Shown: positions 33,540 through 44,919, numbered from the stretch's first letter. The stretch: 64,000 nucleotides of DNA from Aquilaria yunnanensis (GCA_039654915.1 CM077596.1:53876501-53940500), one strand, 5' to 3'. Program-made: numbers and translations. The notes: generated by a model not told the origin, from the letters alone.

Positions 33540-33551
33540 GCTCTGATACCA
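33540..33551 (-). other. Primer binding site of element G (initiator Met tRNA)
   Basis: The minus strand reads TGGTATCAGAGC, a perfect 12-base match to the standard plant initiator-Met primer complement, one base inside the 5' LTR. Confidence 0.95.
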
Positions 33552-33552
33552 C

Positions 33553-34968
33553 TGTTGGGTTTCGGGAGCCAAACAGCGCAGCGGAATTTAACCGAAACCC
33601 TCCAGGATCCAAGTGAAACGGGGTAAACCGGGTGTTCGAAAATTTCATACCTAATTTTCGGTTGAGATCTCTCACTCAACTGTAGAGTCGAATCACAAAA
33701 CCTGAACAGTTGACGTGTTCAGGCTCTCTATGGTATCCACACGAGCCTCTCGGGATCACCACGCTTCCACCACGTCCCGGCAGATGCGTTTCTCTTGCAC
33801 TCGCAGTGCTAGCTTGCGTCCTCCAAGGAATTGCAAGAGAAGAGTGTGGCTGCCCTTTTGGGAGGCTAGGGCAAGGAGACCTGCGAATTTCTCACTTAAA
33901 AGTTGTATTTATAGTGAGACTCAACTTCCAGGCCTAATGGGTTTCAAAGCCCTAATCCAATTAGGATTTAATTTCGGGCTTAATAATGGCTCAACTCCTT
34001 GGCCCATTATTAATACGAAATTAAAGTGAAACCATAACCCAAATAATTAGCCCATGCACTCTAATGATCCAAATAGCTCTACGTGTGCGACCCAATAGGC
34101 TCTTGCCATGTTGGCAATGATCATAAATCACATTTATGATCATAAGCAATGAGCGGTGTCTAGCAACACATCATTGCTACCCAAGTGACAAGATTGTCGG
34201 TGAATCGACTAAACCTTTATGATCATCACCGATATATGCCATTGTCCCTTTGTCCAAGATATCAAGACTAAGCACAAGACATGGAATGTGTCACTCTCGT
34301 ATAGCCCAATCTTCGGTTTCTTGATTACCGAGTAGACCAAATTAAACTGACGACATTGATATCATATATCAACTCATCGGAGCATGGCCATGCATTTTCT
34401 AAGTCTTACTCTATCAAGGGGCCCAAAGATATCACTCCCGTTACATAGGAGGGACAAATCCCATCTTGATGATACAAATCCCTCCGCATGATATGTGACA
34501 TACCCAATGACCTCCTTCAAGTTCACTCAGTTACGAGCAACAAAGGAAAGTATCAAAGTATGTGACTCACATGTAGGGAACCTTGATGATCTTAGGTCGA
34601 AGGACTACATATACCATGATCACTATGAGAATCACTTATGACACTCATATAACGATCCATGAAGTGTTCTCATGGTGGGTCGGTCCAGTACACAAGTTCT
34701 CCAACTTGTACCCATATGTAGACTACATATCTCATATTAGTCTCCACATATGCTAGTCATTATGTATTATTGCAACCCGCTCCACAATAATACTAGACTA
34801 GGGACGTTTAAGAATATCATTATTCTAGGGTTACAATTATGTTTATTATGTTACGCAGAAACAAAACAACAAACAAAATTGCTGGATTAATGCCTCAATA
34901 AAATATCATGACTCAATTTGCAAAAATACAATCATCTCATGATTGGCTTTTTGGGCACAACACTAACA
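33553..34968 (-). repeat. 5' LTR of element G, with promoter
   Basis: 1416 bp. On the minus strand TATAAATA at 33906-33913 marks the likely promoter. The short plus-strand ORFs found identically in both LTRs (26803-27122 and 33710-34029) are non-coding shadows. Right flank 34969-34973 is CAAAC. Confidence 0.97.
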
Positions 34969-34973
34969 CAAAC

Positions 34974-35316
34974 GTGCCACGTGTCGTCCATCACGTCGAG
35001 CACGCCCTCTGACACCATTTGGTCTAGAGGCGCCGCCCTAGACTGACTCTGCTGGACACAGGACGCGACGCATGAGCAGACCTATAAAGGCAAAAAAGTA
35101 GGTTACCTCGAAGACACCAAAAGACAGCCTGTGACTTCGGGCAGAAGGTGTATCTTCAGCACGGGGACAGCCTATCTTCTCGCGCCTCGAGGACGCAAAA
35201 AGGGCTACCCATCGCTTCAGGCAGAAGAAGGCGTCTTCGACGCAGATATCACAACCACAGGACTCGAAAATTGATGAACCGAAGTTTCTCACTTCGGCTT
35301 TTCGGAGGGGGGCCTG
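34974..35316 (+). other. Element C 3' non-coding end and polypurine tract
   Basis: C sequence resumes after the CAAAC duplication. It is the region upstream of the opposite-strand gene, separated from that gene's TATA box by G. It contains no gene. The polypurine tract GGAGGGGGGCCTG (about 35304-35316) abuts the LTR start at 35317. Confidence 0.8.
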
Positions 35317-36289
35317 TGATAGCCAAAGGCTATTGCCTCCTCGGTAGTAACTCCCTGCCAGAATATTGGCCGAGGAGTCTGATGTCACCCAAGAGAGGAT
35401 CTTTTTACTGACCTCGGAAGGTGCGAAGTCAAACACTATGAGCTCGAGACTTCGGTTAGCTCGTCAGGAATTCCGAGGATAACACCGTCTCCATCGAGGG
35501 GCCAAACTGACCATCTTCGGGTAAGAAAGCCATCTCTCTGAAGCAAGGAAGAATCTCCCCGAAGGCAGAAGCCCCGAAGAGGATCTTCCCCGAACAAGAA
35601 ACACCTGAACAAGGGAATCACCGGACTATGGGTGTAAGTCCCGAAGGGGGTGTTCATCAAGGGAACTCCCAGAACTATGGGATAGATCCCGAAGGAGGTG
35701 CTCGCACCGAAAGACGGATAGAATCCGAAGAGGGTGCATGCACCGAAGGGCGACCTCGCCCCAGGGACCTCGGGAGTACGATATGAGCATTTAAGGAGCC
35801 TCTGACATGTCGCCCACAAGCCCTACACGTCACATCAGAACGGCGAACTAACACGCCGCAGCCGCCCCAGTCCTGACACAATCTGTCCGGGTCCAGGGCT
35901 AAATGAGGCTGCAAACGGCTGCCTGTCCCCTAGGTCCAAAAGTACAGATCAAATCCGACCGAACACGTGTCATGATCTGAACGGACCAGCTACTCCTATA
36001 AATACTAGGAAATGGGACTGGGCAAAGGATAGGGTATTTTCCTCCCTCTGAGAAAACACAAAACAGGCAAGACACTTGATCCCTTAGTGTTCTTCCTCCA
36101 CTTTCACTCAGAAAACTAACTTGGGCGTCGGAGGATCCTCCCCGGAAAAGCAAATCGGGGACCTCCTAACCTCTTCTTTGAGCTTTTCAGGCACACTCAG
36201 CTGGGAAACCAGAGCTCCAGGCGCTCGCCTCCTTAGGAAGTCTCTCCACCTGTCAGCATGACAGCAAACGAAGATGCTTTGGGGCATCA
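35317..36289 (+). repeat. 3' LTR of element C
   Basis: 973 bp, about 26 differences from 14330-15302. It ends GGGGCATCA and is followed by CAGCA (36290-36294), where B's gag resumes. Confidence 0.95.
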
Positions 36290-39200
36290 CAGCACATGAC
36301 AGTCGGAGAACTGAGAATGGGCGAGCCGAAGTCCGATCACACCTGGGCCGAAGAATCCAGCCAGCAAACCTGGTATCCCACCGAACAGGTAGGCCGACCT
36401 CGGAGAACGTGAGGAAGGAAACTCCCCATTTTCACACCCATGAACACCACAAGGACCAACATCCTCATGACAATGGAAAGGCAAGGATCTCAGGTTCAGT
36501 GGCCACGGGCCATGACCGCCGACAACAGAAAGAATATGAAGAAGTTCTGCCAGTTTCATCGCGACCACGGCCACGACACCGAAGACTGCTTCCAATTGAA
36601 AAAGTATATAGAGTCGCTGATAAAACAGGGCCAACTTTGGCGTTATCTACGCATGCCTTCCCCGAAAGGGAGAAAAGAGGAGGAAGGAAAGGCAGAAGAT
36701 GAGGACTACGACTCCGACAGGCGGAGAAACCAAAGTCTGAAAAGGCGCCCCCCACCTCCAGCGGGAATCATACAAACAATTATGACCGGACTGCCATCCT
36801 CGGAAAGAAAGAGGAAGGCCAGAGAAATAGCAGTCATGGAGTATCAAAGTCCAACAAAAAAGCTGGCCCGAAAGGATGGTTCCGCCATCGTTTTTCCCCA
36901 TGACGACCCGTTTTTTATCATGGCGAGAATAGGAAACTGGGACGTCAAGAGAGTGCTGCTTGACGACGGATCAAATGCCGACGTCCTGTTTTCACACTTG
37001 CTGCCAAGGTTAGGAGTATCTAGCAGCGACCTCAAGCCCGTCACCTCACCTACCTTCGGGGTAGGTCCGTCCGAGCTACCTGTCCTCAGATGGATCAATC
37101 TCCTTTTGATGCTGAAAGGGACTTCGGTGATTGGGATAGCAGAGTTGTAGGCCTCCACAATGGCAAGGTTCATCGTTATGGATGTCCCTTCATCGTACAA
37201 CGCCATCCTTGGAAGACAGACACAGGGAAACCTGCACATTCGCCCTGATGTCAAGTACTTAACCGTCACTTTCGCCGCCAAGGATGGAGATGCGGAAATC
37301 TTCATAGATCAAGGCGAAGTAAGGAAGGTGTTCGTCAAAACATGAAAGGCTCCAGCAAACAACTTTGCGCAAGCTGTGGAAGCAAAAGGACCAAAAAAGG
37401 GCAGGGCAGAAAATCCCGCGAAGGCGAAAATGGAAGAAGTAGAACTTGTCCCAGGCCAAAATACCTGAATAGGGAAAAACTTGGCCGAAGGTGACAAGGA
37501 AAAACTTGTATCTTTTCTACTGACAAATAAATATCTGTTTGCCTACTCGCCGAAAGACATGCCAGGGGTAAACTCTGACATAATTCAACATAGCCTCAAA
37601 GTAAGTCCGAAAGCAAAGCCTGTCCGGCAAAAGAAGCGAGGCATCTCGGTTCATAAAAGTAACTTTGTCAAAACCGAAGTCCAACGACTGTTAGAAGCCG
37701 ATGTCATCAGGGAGGTTAAGTACCCTGAATGGTTAAGCAATGTGGTAGTAGCCACAAAAGAAGGAAGCGGCAAACTCCGGATGTGCATCGACTTCAGAAA
37801 CTTGAACGATGCTTGCCCAAAAGATTCATACCCTCTCCCACCGATAGACCAATTGGTAGACTCAACTGCCGAATACAGGCTCCAAACTTTCTTAGACGCC
37901 TTCAGTGGGTATCATCAAATAAGGACGGACCCTGAAGATGAAGAAAAAACTGCCTTCATCATCGAAGGAGGAACATACTGCTACATCAGGATGCCCTTCG
38001 GGCTCAAAAACGCAGGAGCCACCTACCAGAGGTTGATGAGCAAGGTGTTCAACGACCAAATAGGGAGAAACATGGAAGTATATGTGGACGACATGATAGT
38101 CAAAAGCAAACTGCATGGTGACCACGTCGCAGATCTAAAGGAAACTTTCCATCAGCTCAGAGCCTTCGGGATCCACCTTAATCCCGAAAAGTGCATCTTC
38201 GGAGTAATCTCGGGAAAATTCCTTGGGTACATGGTATTAGAAAGAGGCATTGATGCCAACCCAGAAAAAATTAAGGCTCTACTCGAGTTCCGAAATCCTA
38301 CCACAATAAAAGATATGCAGAGGCTCACCGGAAGGATAACCTCCCTCAGCCGGTTTATTTCCAGATATGGAGACCGGTGTCGACCATTCTTCAAAGTCCT
38401 CACTAAGGCAGCAAAAAAGGAGGACAACCTCGGGAGTAATGACCATCCTTGGGGTGAAGACTGCCAAAAGGCCTGGGAGGAACTCAAAATCTACTTAGCC
38501 AGTCTGCCCACTTTGCGGCAACCTCGCGAGGGAGAGCCCCTCGTGTTATACCTCGCCATCATAGAAAAAGCCGTAAGCTCGGTCCTTGTGAAAGAAGAGG
38601 GGGCGAAGCATTGGCCAGTCTACTACATAAGCAAGTCCCTGCATGGTGCCGAAGTCAGGTACCCTTTGTTGCAAAAAGCTATATATGCCTTGGTGCTAGC
38701 AGGAAGAAGGCTGCAACCATATTTTCAGGCTCACCCTATCATCGTCCGAAGCAGTCTACCTCTGCGCGATGTCATGAGAAAAGTTAATATTCGGGAAGGC
38801 TTTCCAAATGGTGCATAGAGCTTGGCGAACACGACATCACTTATGAACCTCGAAGAGCCATAAAAGCTCAAGCTCTAGCAAACTTCATTGCCTAACTACC
38901 CACCACCGAAGATAGCCATCCAGATCCAAGCGAAGGTGAGCCAGAGTGGACTTTGTATGTCGACGGAGCCTCGGGGTCCGAACACCAGGGAGCTGGGGTA
39001 ATTATCAGAGGTCCCGAAGGCCTTGAAGTAATAAAGGCTATTAAGTTCAGCTTTAACGTCACCAACAATGTGGCTGAGTATGAAGCCCTCATAGCAGGAT
39101 TGCGCCTAGCCAGAAGAATTGGCGTGCGAAATCTAAAAGCCCACAGCGATTCCCAGCTAGTAGTTCGGCAAACGGCAGGAGACTATGGGGTGAAGGACCC

Positions 39201-40619
39201 ATCTTGGCAAAATATCACGAACTGGTGACAAAGCTCATTCGAGAGTTCGACACCATACGGATCAAAAATGTACCTCGACGGGATAACGCCGAAGCAGACT
39301 GCTTGTCGAAGTCAAAAACATACACTGAGGTACTAAGCCGCCTGAGCATTGAAGTACTGAGCATAGTAACTTCGGAAAAAGGCTGGAAAGACCAGATAAA
39401 AAGGTATCTTGCGAACAACACGCTCCCCGAAGACCCCATCGAGGCTGCAAAAGTGCGAAGACGCTCCGGGCGATTCTTCCTAATAGGCGAAGAACTGTAT
39501 CGGCAGGGATATGGAAATCCTTTACAGAGGTGTGTTGGTGAAGAGGATACTGAAATGATCCTCGAAGAAGTCCACGAAGGCGCTTGTGGTTCACACATTG
39601 GAACCAACGCCCTGGTGGCAGTAATACTGCGCCAAGGATATTTTTGGCCTACCCTAAGGAAGGACGCTAGGCAGTTCATCCGAAAATGTGGTAAATGCCA
39701 AAAACACGCAAATATCCAGAGGACACCCTCGGAAATGGTGACTTCAGCTGACTATCCCTGGCCCTTCGCAGTCTGGGCCATAGACCTCATAGGACCACTC
39801 CCAACAGCGCTTGGAGGCGTGAAATTCTACGTAGTAGCAGTAGACTATTTCTCCAAATGGGTCGAGGCGGAACCGTTGGCTACTATCTTGGCAAAAGAAG
39901 TGCAGAAGTTCATATGGAAGAACATCGTATGCAGATTTGGCATACCAAGGGTACTAGTAGCTGATAATGGATCCAAGTTTATAGACAAAGGGTTCCAGGA
40001 ATTTATCAGTGACCTCGGAACAAAAATGCACTTCGCCCCAGTAGCTCACGCCCAAAGCAATGGGCAGGAAGAAGTATCTAACAGGACCATAAAAGATGGT
40101 CTGAAAAAGAGGCTGGGGGAAGCAAAAGGGAAATGGCCAGGAGAGCTCCAAAGTGTACTGTGGAGCTACCGAACAACACCCCGAAGAGCAATAGGGGAAA
40201 TGCCTTTTTCACTCATTTTCGGTACAGAGGCCATCAACCCAATCGAGGTAGTGCAACCATCAATCCTAGTACAAGTTTTTGATGAAAGTAGAAATGACCT
40301 CGGCCTAAGAACCAAGCTCGACCTCGTCGGCGAACACAGAGAAATAGCGGAGCTGAGAAGAAAAGCTTTTCAGCAGAGAGTGGCCACGGCTATAAACTTA
40401 CGTGCCAGGCCAAAAGGAATAAAGAAAGGAGACCTCGTTCTCCGAAAGGCTGAATTTGCACCTCGTAGGCCATCCAACGGAGTATTTCGCGTGAACTGGG
40501 AAGGTCCCTATCTGATCCTTGCCGAAGTACGAAAAGGGGTGTATAAGCTCGGCGATTCCGAAGGTATAGAATTAAAAAATACATGGCATTCGGACGCTTT
40601 GAGAAAATTCTATACTTAG
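36290..40619 (+). pseudogene. Element B gag 3' part and pol
   Basis: Continues the Gag frame cut at 14329 (EQH then MTVGELRMG). Gag tail CQFHRDHGHDTEDCFQLKKY, protease VLLDDGSNADVLF, RT with YVDD near 38080, RNase H, second RNase H with DGAS (38965) and NNVAEYEAL, integrase with C-G-K-C, AIDLIGPL, ADNGSKF, QSNGQEEVSNR and a WEGPYLIL C-terminal module; the stop is at 40617. Breaks: a stop near 36410, TAG at 37148, TGA near 37343 and 37465 (both CGA in C), one-base deletions near 38788 and 39202 and a TAA near 38893. It is clearly inactive. Confidence 0.92.
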
Positions 40620-41061
40620 GATCTCGGCGAAGAAGATTGTGATGTACAAGTTAGAAAAATTCTCTAAGTACGAAAGTTTCTTAGCCAAAAAGTCTTAAGC
40701 ATAAGAAGTGCAAATTCCGCAAAAGTGGCCGACCAAATAAGGTTTTCCGAAGTCTCTTGAGCGAACGTGTTCAGGACAATGGAGAAAACCTGGCAAAAGA
40801 CTTAGCCAAAATTCTTGGGCATAAGTTGTACAAGTCAAGATTTTGCGAAGAAGGTCGCCATGCTAAGTGCAGATAAGGTTTTCCGAAGTCTCTTGAGCGA
40901 ATGAGTTCGGGACAAAGGGAAACGAAAAATCTCACAAAGATACTTAGCCAAATTTTCTAAAAAAGTCTTTTATTAAGATAAATTTGCATACAAAGAAGGG
41001 AGATTGCCAGAAGAAGAAGTACAAAAGAGAAGGAAAATAAGGCAAAGGGCCCTAGAACAAA
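40620..41061 (+). other. Element B convergent gap (3' untranslated region)
   Basis: Gap of 442 bp between the ends of pol (plus) and the opposite-strand gene (minus). It holds two single copies of the module that forms the 55-bp array in C, near 40740 and 40879 (TTTTCCGAAGTCTCTTGAGCG followed by a TTCGGGAC-like tail). No ORF or RNA gene was seen. Confidence 0.75.
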
Positions 41062-43471
41062 CTAAGGATTCTCGGTGTCTCGGGAGCCACCAGCTCCAGC
41101 GTCCTTCTTCACAACCTTCGGCGCCGAAAGTGAAGGGGGCAGGTTCAGATGCTCGATCTTGGACCAAGACCACCGAGGCCCCTCGGGAATGTTCAGAGCC
41201 TCCAAAAAAGAAAGGTCCAAATCTGGGAACCTTTGAAGAACTTGATGCCGAGCGAGGCAAAACCCATCCTGAAAACCAACTTTGGTCATCTGGTCGGATT
41301 TGTCCTTCTCGACACTGAGGTCTTCAAGGTCCTCCTTCAGATCCGCGACCTTCTTCTTTAGCGCCTTCATCTTCTTCTTCTCTGACTTCTTCTTCAAAGA
41401 CTCGGCCTCAGCTTGAAGCGTGGCTTTCTCTTCAAGCACCTTTGTCAGGAGAGCCTCAGATTCTGACTTCTCCTTTTGAACTGCCTCATTCGTCGAAATC
41501 AGCTCCGCCACCTGGGAGCCGAGGTCAGAAATCTTCTGGGAGGAGTCCTTCAAAAGTTCTTCCTTTTCCTTCAGGAACTCCTTCCGAACGGCAGCAACCT
41601 CCTTTTCTGCAGCTTGAGCTAGCTGCACGTTCTGCGTGACCAGTTTCGAGCACTTGGCCTTATATTGGTCTATGGTGCCTATGGTCGAGGCTCGGAACAG
41701 TGCCTGCCTCGCCACCCGAACTCTGAGGAAACCGGCGTACCCCAGCAGCTGCAGAAAAACAAAGACAAAGTCAGTAAGACAAAGAAGAAGAGGTAGACAT
41801 TTAGAGGAAATCAAAAGAAAAGACACAAAGGCCAAAGGTGTACCTGGGCAGCGTGCTCAAAAACCTTCGCGGCAAGAGAGTCATCATCAGGGTGAGCCTC
41901 CGCGATGGCCTTGAAGGAGGCCTCAATAAGCACCCCCTTTGAAATCTCCTTAGCCATTTGCTGGCAGTCTCCAGAGTACAAATTCATGTCCTCCGTAAAC
42001 GTCCAGAAAGGCTCATTCGGGACCTTCACCTTCGGGATATGGGCATCCCGAAGGGCCCGCTTTCGGGCGTGCTCGGCCACCCAACCTGGAGATGATATCT
42101 CCCCTGCATGGCAAAAACAAAAAATTGGTCAAGGCAAGAAAATTTCAAAGCCCACAAAAAAGAAGGCACCTCAGTTTGTTAGAAAAAAAAACCTGCTAGC
42201 ACCTCGGCGACGTCGTTGTCTGAAGCCTCCTCTGTAGAAATCCCCTTGCCCTTGCATTTACGTCGCTCCTCGGCGGAAGGGGCCTCTACCAAAGCATCTA
42301 GAAGAGTCACCGAAGGAGTGGGACTCTGAGCAGCGAGTTCAGCAACGACCTTGGCCGGCGGGATAGCAGCAGCCTCGGGCTCTTCGCCCACCTCCTCAGG
42401 AATCTCTGGGAGAGGAGGGGGCGTATCCTTCTTCGCCCGTTTGGCCAAAGATGGCCCAGCCCCTGACGTTTTCCGCCTTCAGGAAACAGCCTTCTTTGTC
42501 TGCTCACCCTTCTCAACTTGGCCAGTGAAAAGGGATTTGTAGAAGGCAGCAGTGCCGTCGCCCATCTTTGGAAAAGAAAGAAGATATCAGCGTGAGTCCA
42601 AGATGAAAACCATAACAAAGGGAGCCAGAGATAACTTACTCTCGAAGAAAGTTTCGAAAGTAGCTTCCCCCCGAAGGAGTTTCACCAACCAAGAATCCTT
42701 CCCAGCGATGGCAGGAGCTGGCATCTCGAGGTCAGTCTTGTGCTCCTTCACTACCCCTAGCTCCCGAAGAACCTCCTCGGTCATTAACCTCCAATTAATG
42801 GGGAAGGGGTAGAGACAGCGTGAGGAGACCTCGGGACCCCAGTCAGAGACAGCCCGAATACATCCGTCGAAGTTCATGAAGACAGAAGCCAACTCCGGAG
42901 TTAGCATTATCTTCGGATCTACGATGTCCATCTCTAGCTTTCCCTGAGCCCACCTGGTCGGAACATGCGACCAGGCCTCCTCCATCTTCAGAAAGAAAAC
43001 TTTTTGTTGCCACCCTCGCCAGCTGTCCTTGGTGGCAAAGGTGAACATATATTTTTTGCTCCCGGATCCTCGAGGTAGCATGAAATAAAAGCCACCCTTC
43101 GGGACCACGAAAAGCTTGTAGTACTACATAAAAATAACAAAGTGGGGTTCTATCCCGAAGATGCCACACATTCAGATGAAGGCGTTAAAATAGCAGTACA
43201 AGTTCGGCGGAAGTTGATTTACGACAATGCCATGGAATTGGCAGAACTCGCAAATCATCTTCGGAGGAGGGTACCGAAGTCCGGCCTTCAGTTGGGCTCG
43301 GAAAATGGTAACCTCATTACTACGGTTCGAAAAGCAAAATTGGTCAGAACGTGGCAACCTCGTAATGGCATACGAAGGAAGAAAGAACTCCATCTTCCAT
43401 TTTGCTAGTTTTTTGGGGGTGGTGCAGCAAGGGTGAGACAAAAGGGGTTGCTAGCTCTCGGGAACAGGCAT
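41062..43471 (-). pseudogene. Opposite-strand accessory gene of element B (PF04195-like plus coiled coil), decayed
   Basis: Start ATG at 43471 (M-P-V-P-E-S). Exon 1 has RYPPPKMICEFCQFHGI, QLPPNLYCYFNAF, PKGGFYFMLPRGSGSKKY and PFPINWRLMTEEVLREL. Introns: about 42566-42639, 42104-42192 (89 nt) and 41749-41843 (95 nt), at the same places as in C. Exon 3 carries EPFWTFTEDMNLYSGD. The last exon is a Lys/Glu/Ala coiled coil ending GFQDGFCLARHQVLQRFPDLDLSFLEAL. Breaks: TAG (TGG in C) six codons after the start, TGA in the LCMCGVF segment, TAG in the MQYYKL segment, and loss of the first acceptor (CCAAAGATGG where A and C have TAG or CAG before AGATGG). Function unknown. Confidence 0.8.
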
Positions 43472-43722
43472 GTTGGTTGAGAAACGAGTTCGACAAAAGG
43501 AAAGAAAACAACTTTCGAAAATACTCTAAAAATCAGAGGATTCTAGAAATCAAAAACCCACCAAATGACTTGCCAAAATCTGGGTTTGAAGTCACCGTCG
43601 TGAAAGATTGCCAGAAAAAACTCTGTCAAACAGCACCGCTGTGGAAAGCAGGGGAAAAAACAGTTCCAAGAAGGGAAAAGAGCAGAAGCAAAACCAAAAA
43701 AGGAACTTATGATGGAATGGGC

Positions 43723-43730
43723 TATATATA
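43723..43730 (-). promoter_or_regulatory. TATA box of the opposite-strand gene in element B
   Basis: TATATATA about 250 bp before the ATG at 43471, at the same relative place as in A and C. Confidence 0.65.
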
Positions 43731-44152
43731 GGCTGAAGGTGGGTAAACGAACCGGCGTCATAAGTACCCGTTGAAGGCGAACAGTCGCCATAACTGTTCC
43801 CTGCGTCTGAAAAGACGCGCCCTCTGTAACCGACACGACTCTCCTCTAATGACAGTGTGCCATGTGTCAGCCGCCGTGTCAAAATAGGGGACACGCCTTC
43901 TGACACCCCTAAAAAATTGGGACGCGCTGCTCCAGACTGACACGCCTGGCCATGAGACGTGACGTTGCACAGACCTGCAAAAGGAAAAAGGAAAGAAGTA
44001 AGTTGCCTTGAAGACACCAAAAGACAGGCCATAGCTGAACAGCCCATATCTTTGGGCAAAAGGTGTACCTTCGGTACAGGTTTTACTCCCTAAAAACTCC
44101 CAAAGAGCATCCTCGGAAAGACTACAAACCGAAGTCTCCACTTCGGCTTTCC

Positions 44153-44165
44153 AAAGGGGGGCATG
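44153..44165 (+). other. Polypurine tract of element B
   Basis: AAAGGGGGGCATG abuts the LTR start TGATAGCTG at 44166. Confidence 0.8.
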
Positions 44166-44914
44166 TGATAGCTGAAGGGCTACCGCCTCTATCTGACCCA
44201 AACTCGGAGCGTCAAGGAACGTGAGGATACTATTAGCCCCCCCGAGGTTCTAAACAGATCGCCTTCGGAGATGGAGAATCAGCTTTGCAAGCCTAAGAGG
44301 ATCTCCCCGAAGGCGGAACCCTGAATCAGGGAACTCCCCGAACTACGGGCACATTTCCCAAAGGGGCACCGTCCGCGTCAGAAGGCGACTTCATCCAGGG
44401 ACTTCGGGAGTACGGTATGAGCATTTAAGGAGCCTCTGACAGGCCGCCCACAGACGCTACATGTCACCTTAAATGGTGATTTGACACGCCGATGCCGTCC
44501 AGGTCTTGTCACGACCTGTCTCGATTCAAGACTCAAGGAGCCTGTCACTGGCTACTTGCCCCTTACGCCTAAAAACTCAGAGAACATCCGACCAAACACG
44601 TGTCGTCATCTGAACGGGCTGGGCTTCTCTATAAATACCAGGGAACAGACCCTGGCAAACGGTTCGACTCCTCCTCCTCTAGAAAATACAGGCAAGCACA
44701 CTAAAAACTCTAGTGCTTCCCCCTTACCTTCTCAGGAAACTGACTTGGGCGTCGGAGGCTCCTCCCCAGAAAAGCACCCCGGGGACCTCCTAGCCCGCTT
44801 CTTTGAGCTTTTCAGGCACATTCCCCTGGAAAACCTCAACTCCAGACGCTCTCCCTCACAGGAAGTCCTCCCGGAAGTCACCATGCCTTCCAGTGAAGAT
44901 GTCTCAGGTCATCA
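44166..44914 (+). repeat. 3' LTR of element B (complete reference copy)
   Basis: 749 bp, TGATAGCTGAAGG to GTCATCA. It preserves the LTR end missing from the 5' copy, including the gag start (M-P-S-S-E-D-V-S-G-H-Q) that would run into the primer site. It is followed by the duplication ATTGG. Confidence 0.93.
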
Positions 44915-44919
44915 ATTGG

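Larger units (their letters stand above)
26646..34968 (-). mobile_element. Element G: young, apparently intact Ty1/copia retrotransposon
   Basis: 8323 bp, with two 1416-bp LTRs differing at only two positions seen by eye (C/T near 26948 versus 33855; T/G near 26997 versus 33902) and an exact CAAAC duplication (26641-26645 and 34969-34973). It has a perfect initiator-Met primer site, a long GC-punctuated leader, an uninterrupted 1323-codon gag-pol and a polypurine tract. This is the youngest insertion in the window and the only element with full coding capacity. The clade is probably the Tork/TAR/Angela group of copia, judged from Gag and C-terminal sequence only. Confidence 0.97.
14330..36289 (+). 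mobile_element. Element C: Tat-lineage Ty3/gypsy carrying D1 and copia G
   Basis: Two 973-bp LTRs (14330-15302 and 35317-36289) end TGATAGCC...GGGCATCA and are flanked by CAGCA (14325-14329 and 36290-36294). The LTRs show about 26 differences by eye (about 2.7%). Removing D1 and G with their duplications leaves about 11.1 kb: primer site, gag-pol, a tandem-repeat 3' untranslated region, an opposite-strand gene and a polypurine tract. It is inserted in B's gag in the same orientation as B. Confidence 0.95.
12732..44914 (+). mobile_element. Element B: Tat-lineage Ty3/gypsy, host of element C
   Basis: The LTRs at 12732-13466 and 44166-44914 both begin TGATAGC. The right copy ends GTCATCA, and ATTGG duplications flank the unit at 12727-12731 and 44915-44919. 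Without C and its duplication the element is about 10.2 kb, near A (10.6 kb) and C (11.1 kb). Gag is split by C at the CAGCA duplication (14325-14329 and 36290-36294). The LTRs differ by roughly 45 positions in 735 (about 6%), making it older than C, as nesting requires. The end of the 5' LTR, the primer site and the gag N-terminus are deleted. Confidence 0.93.
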
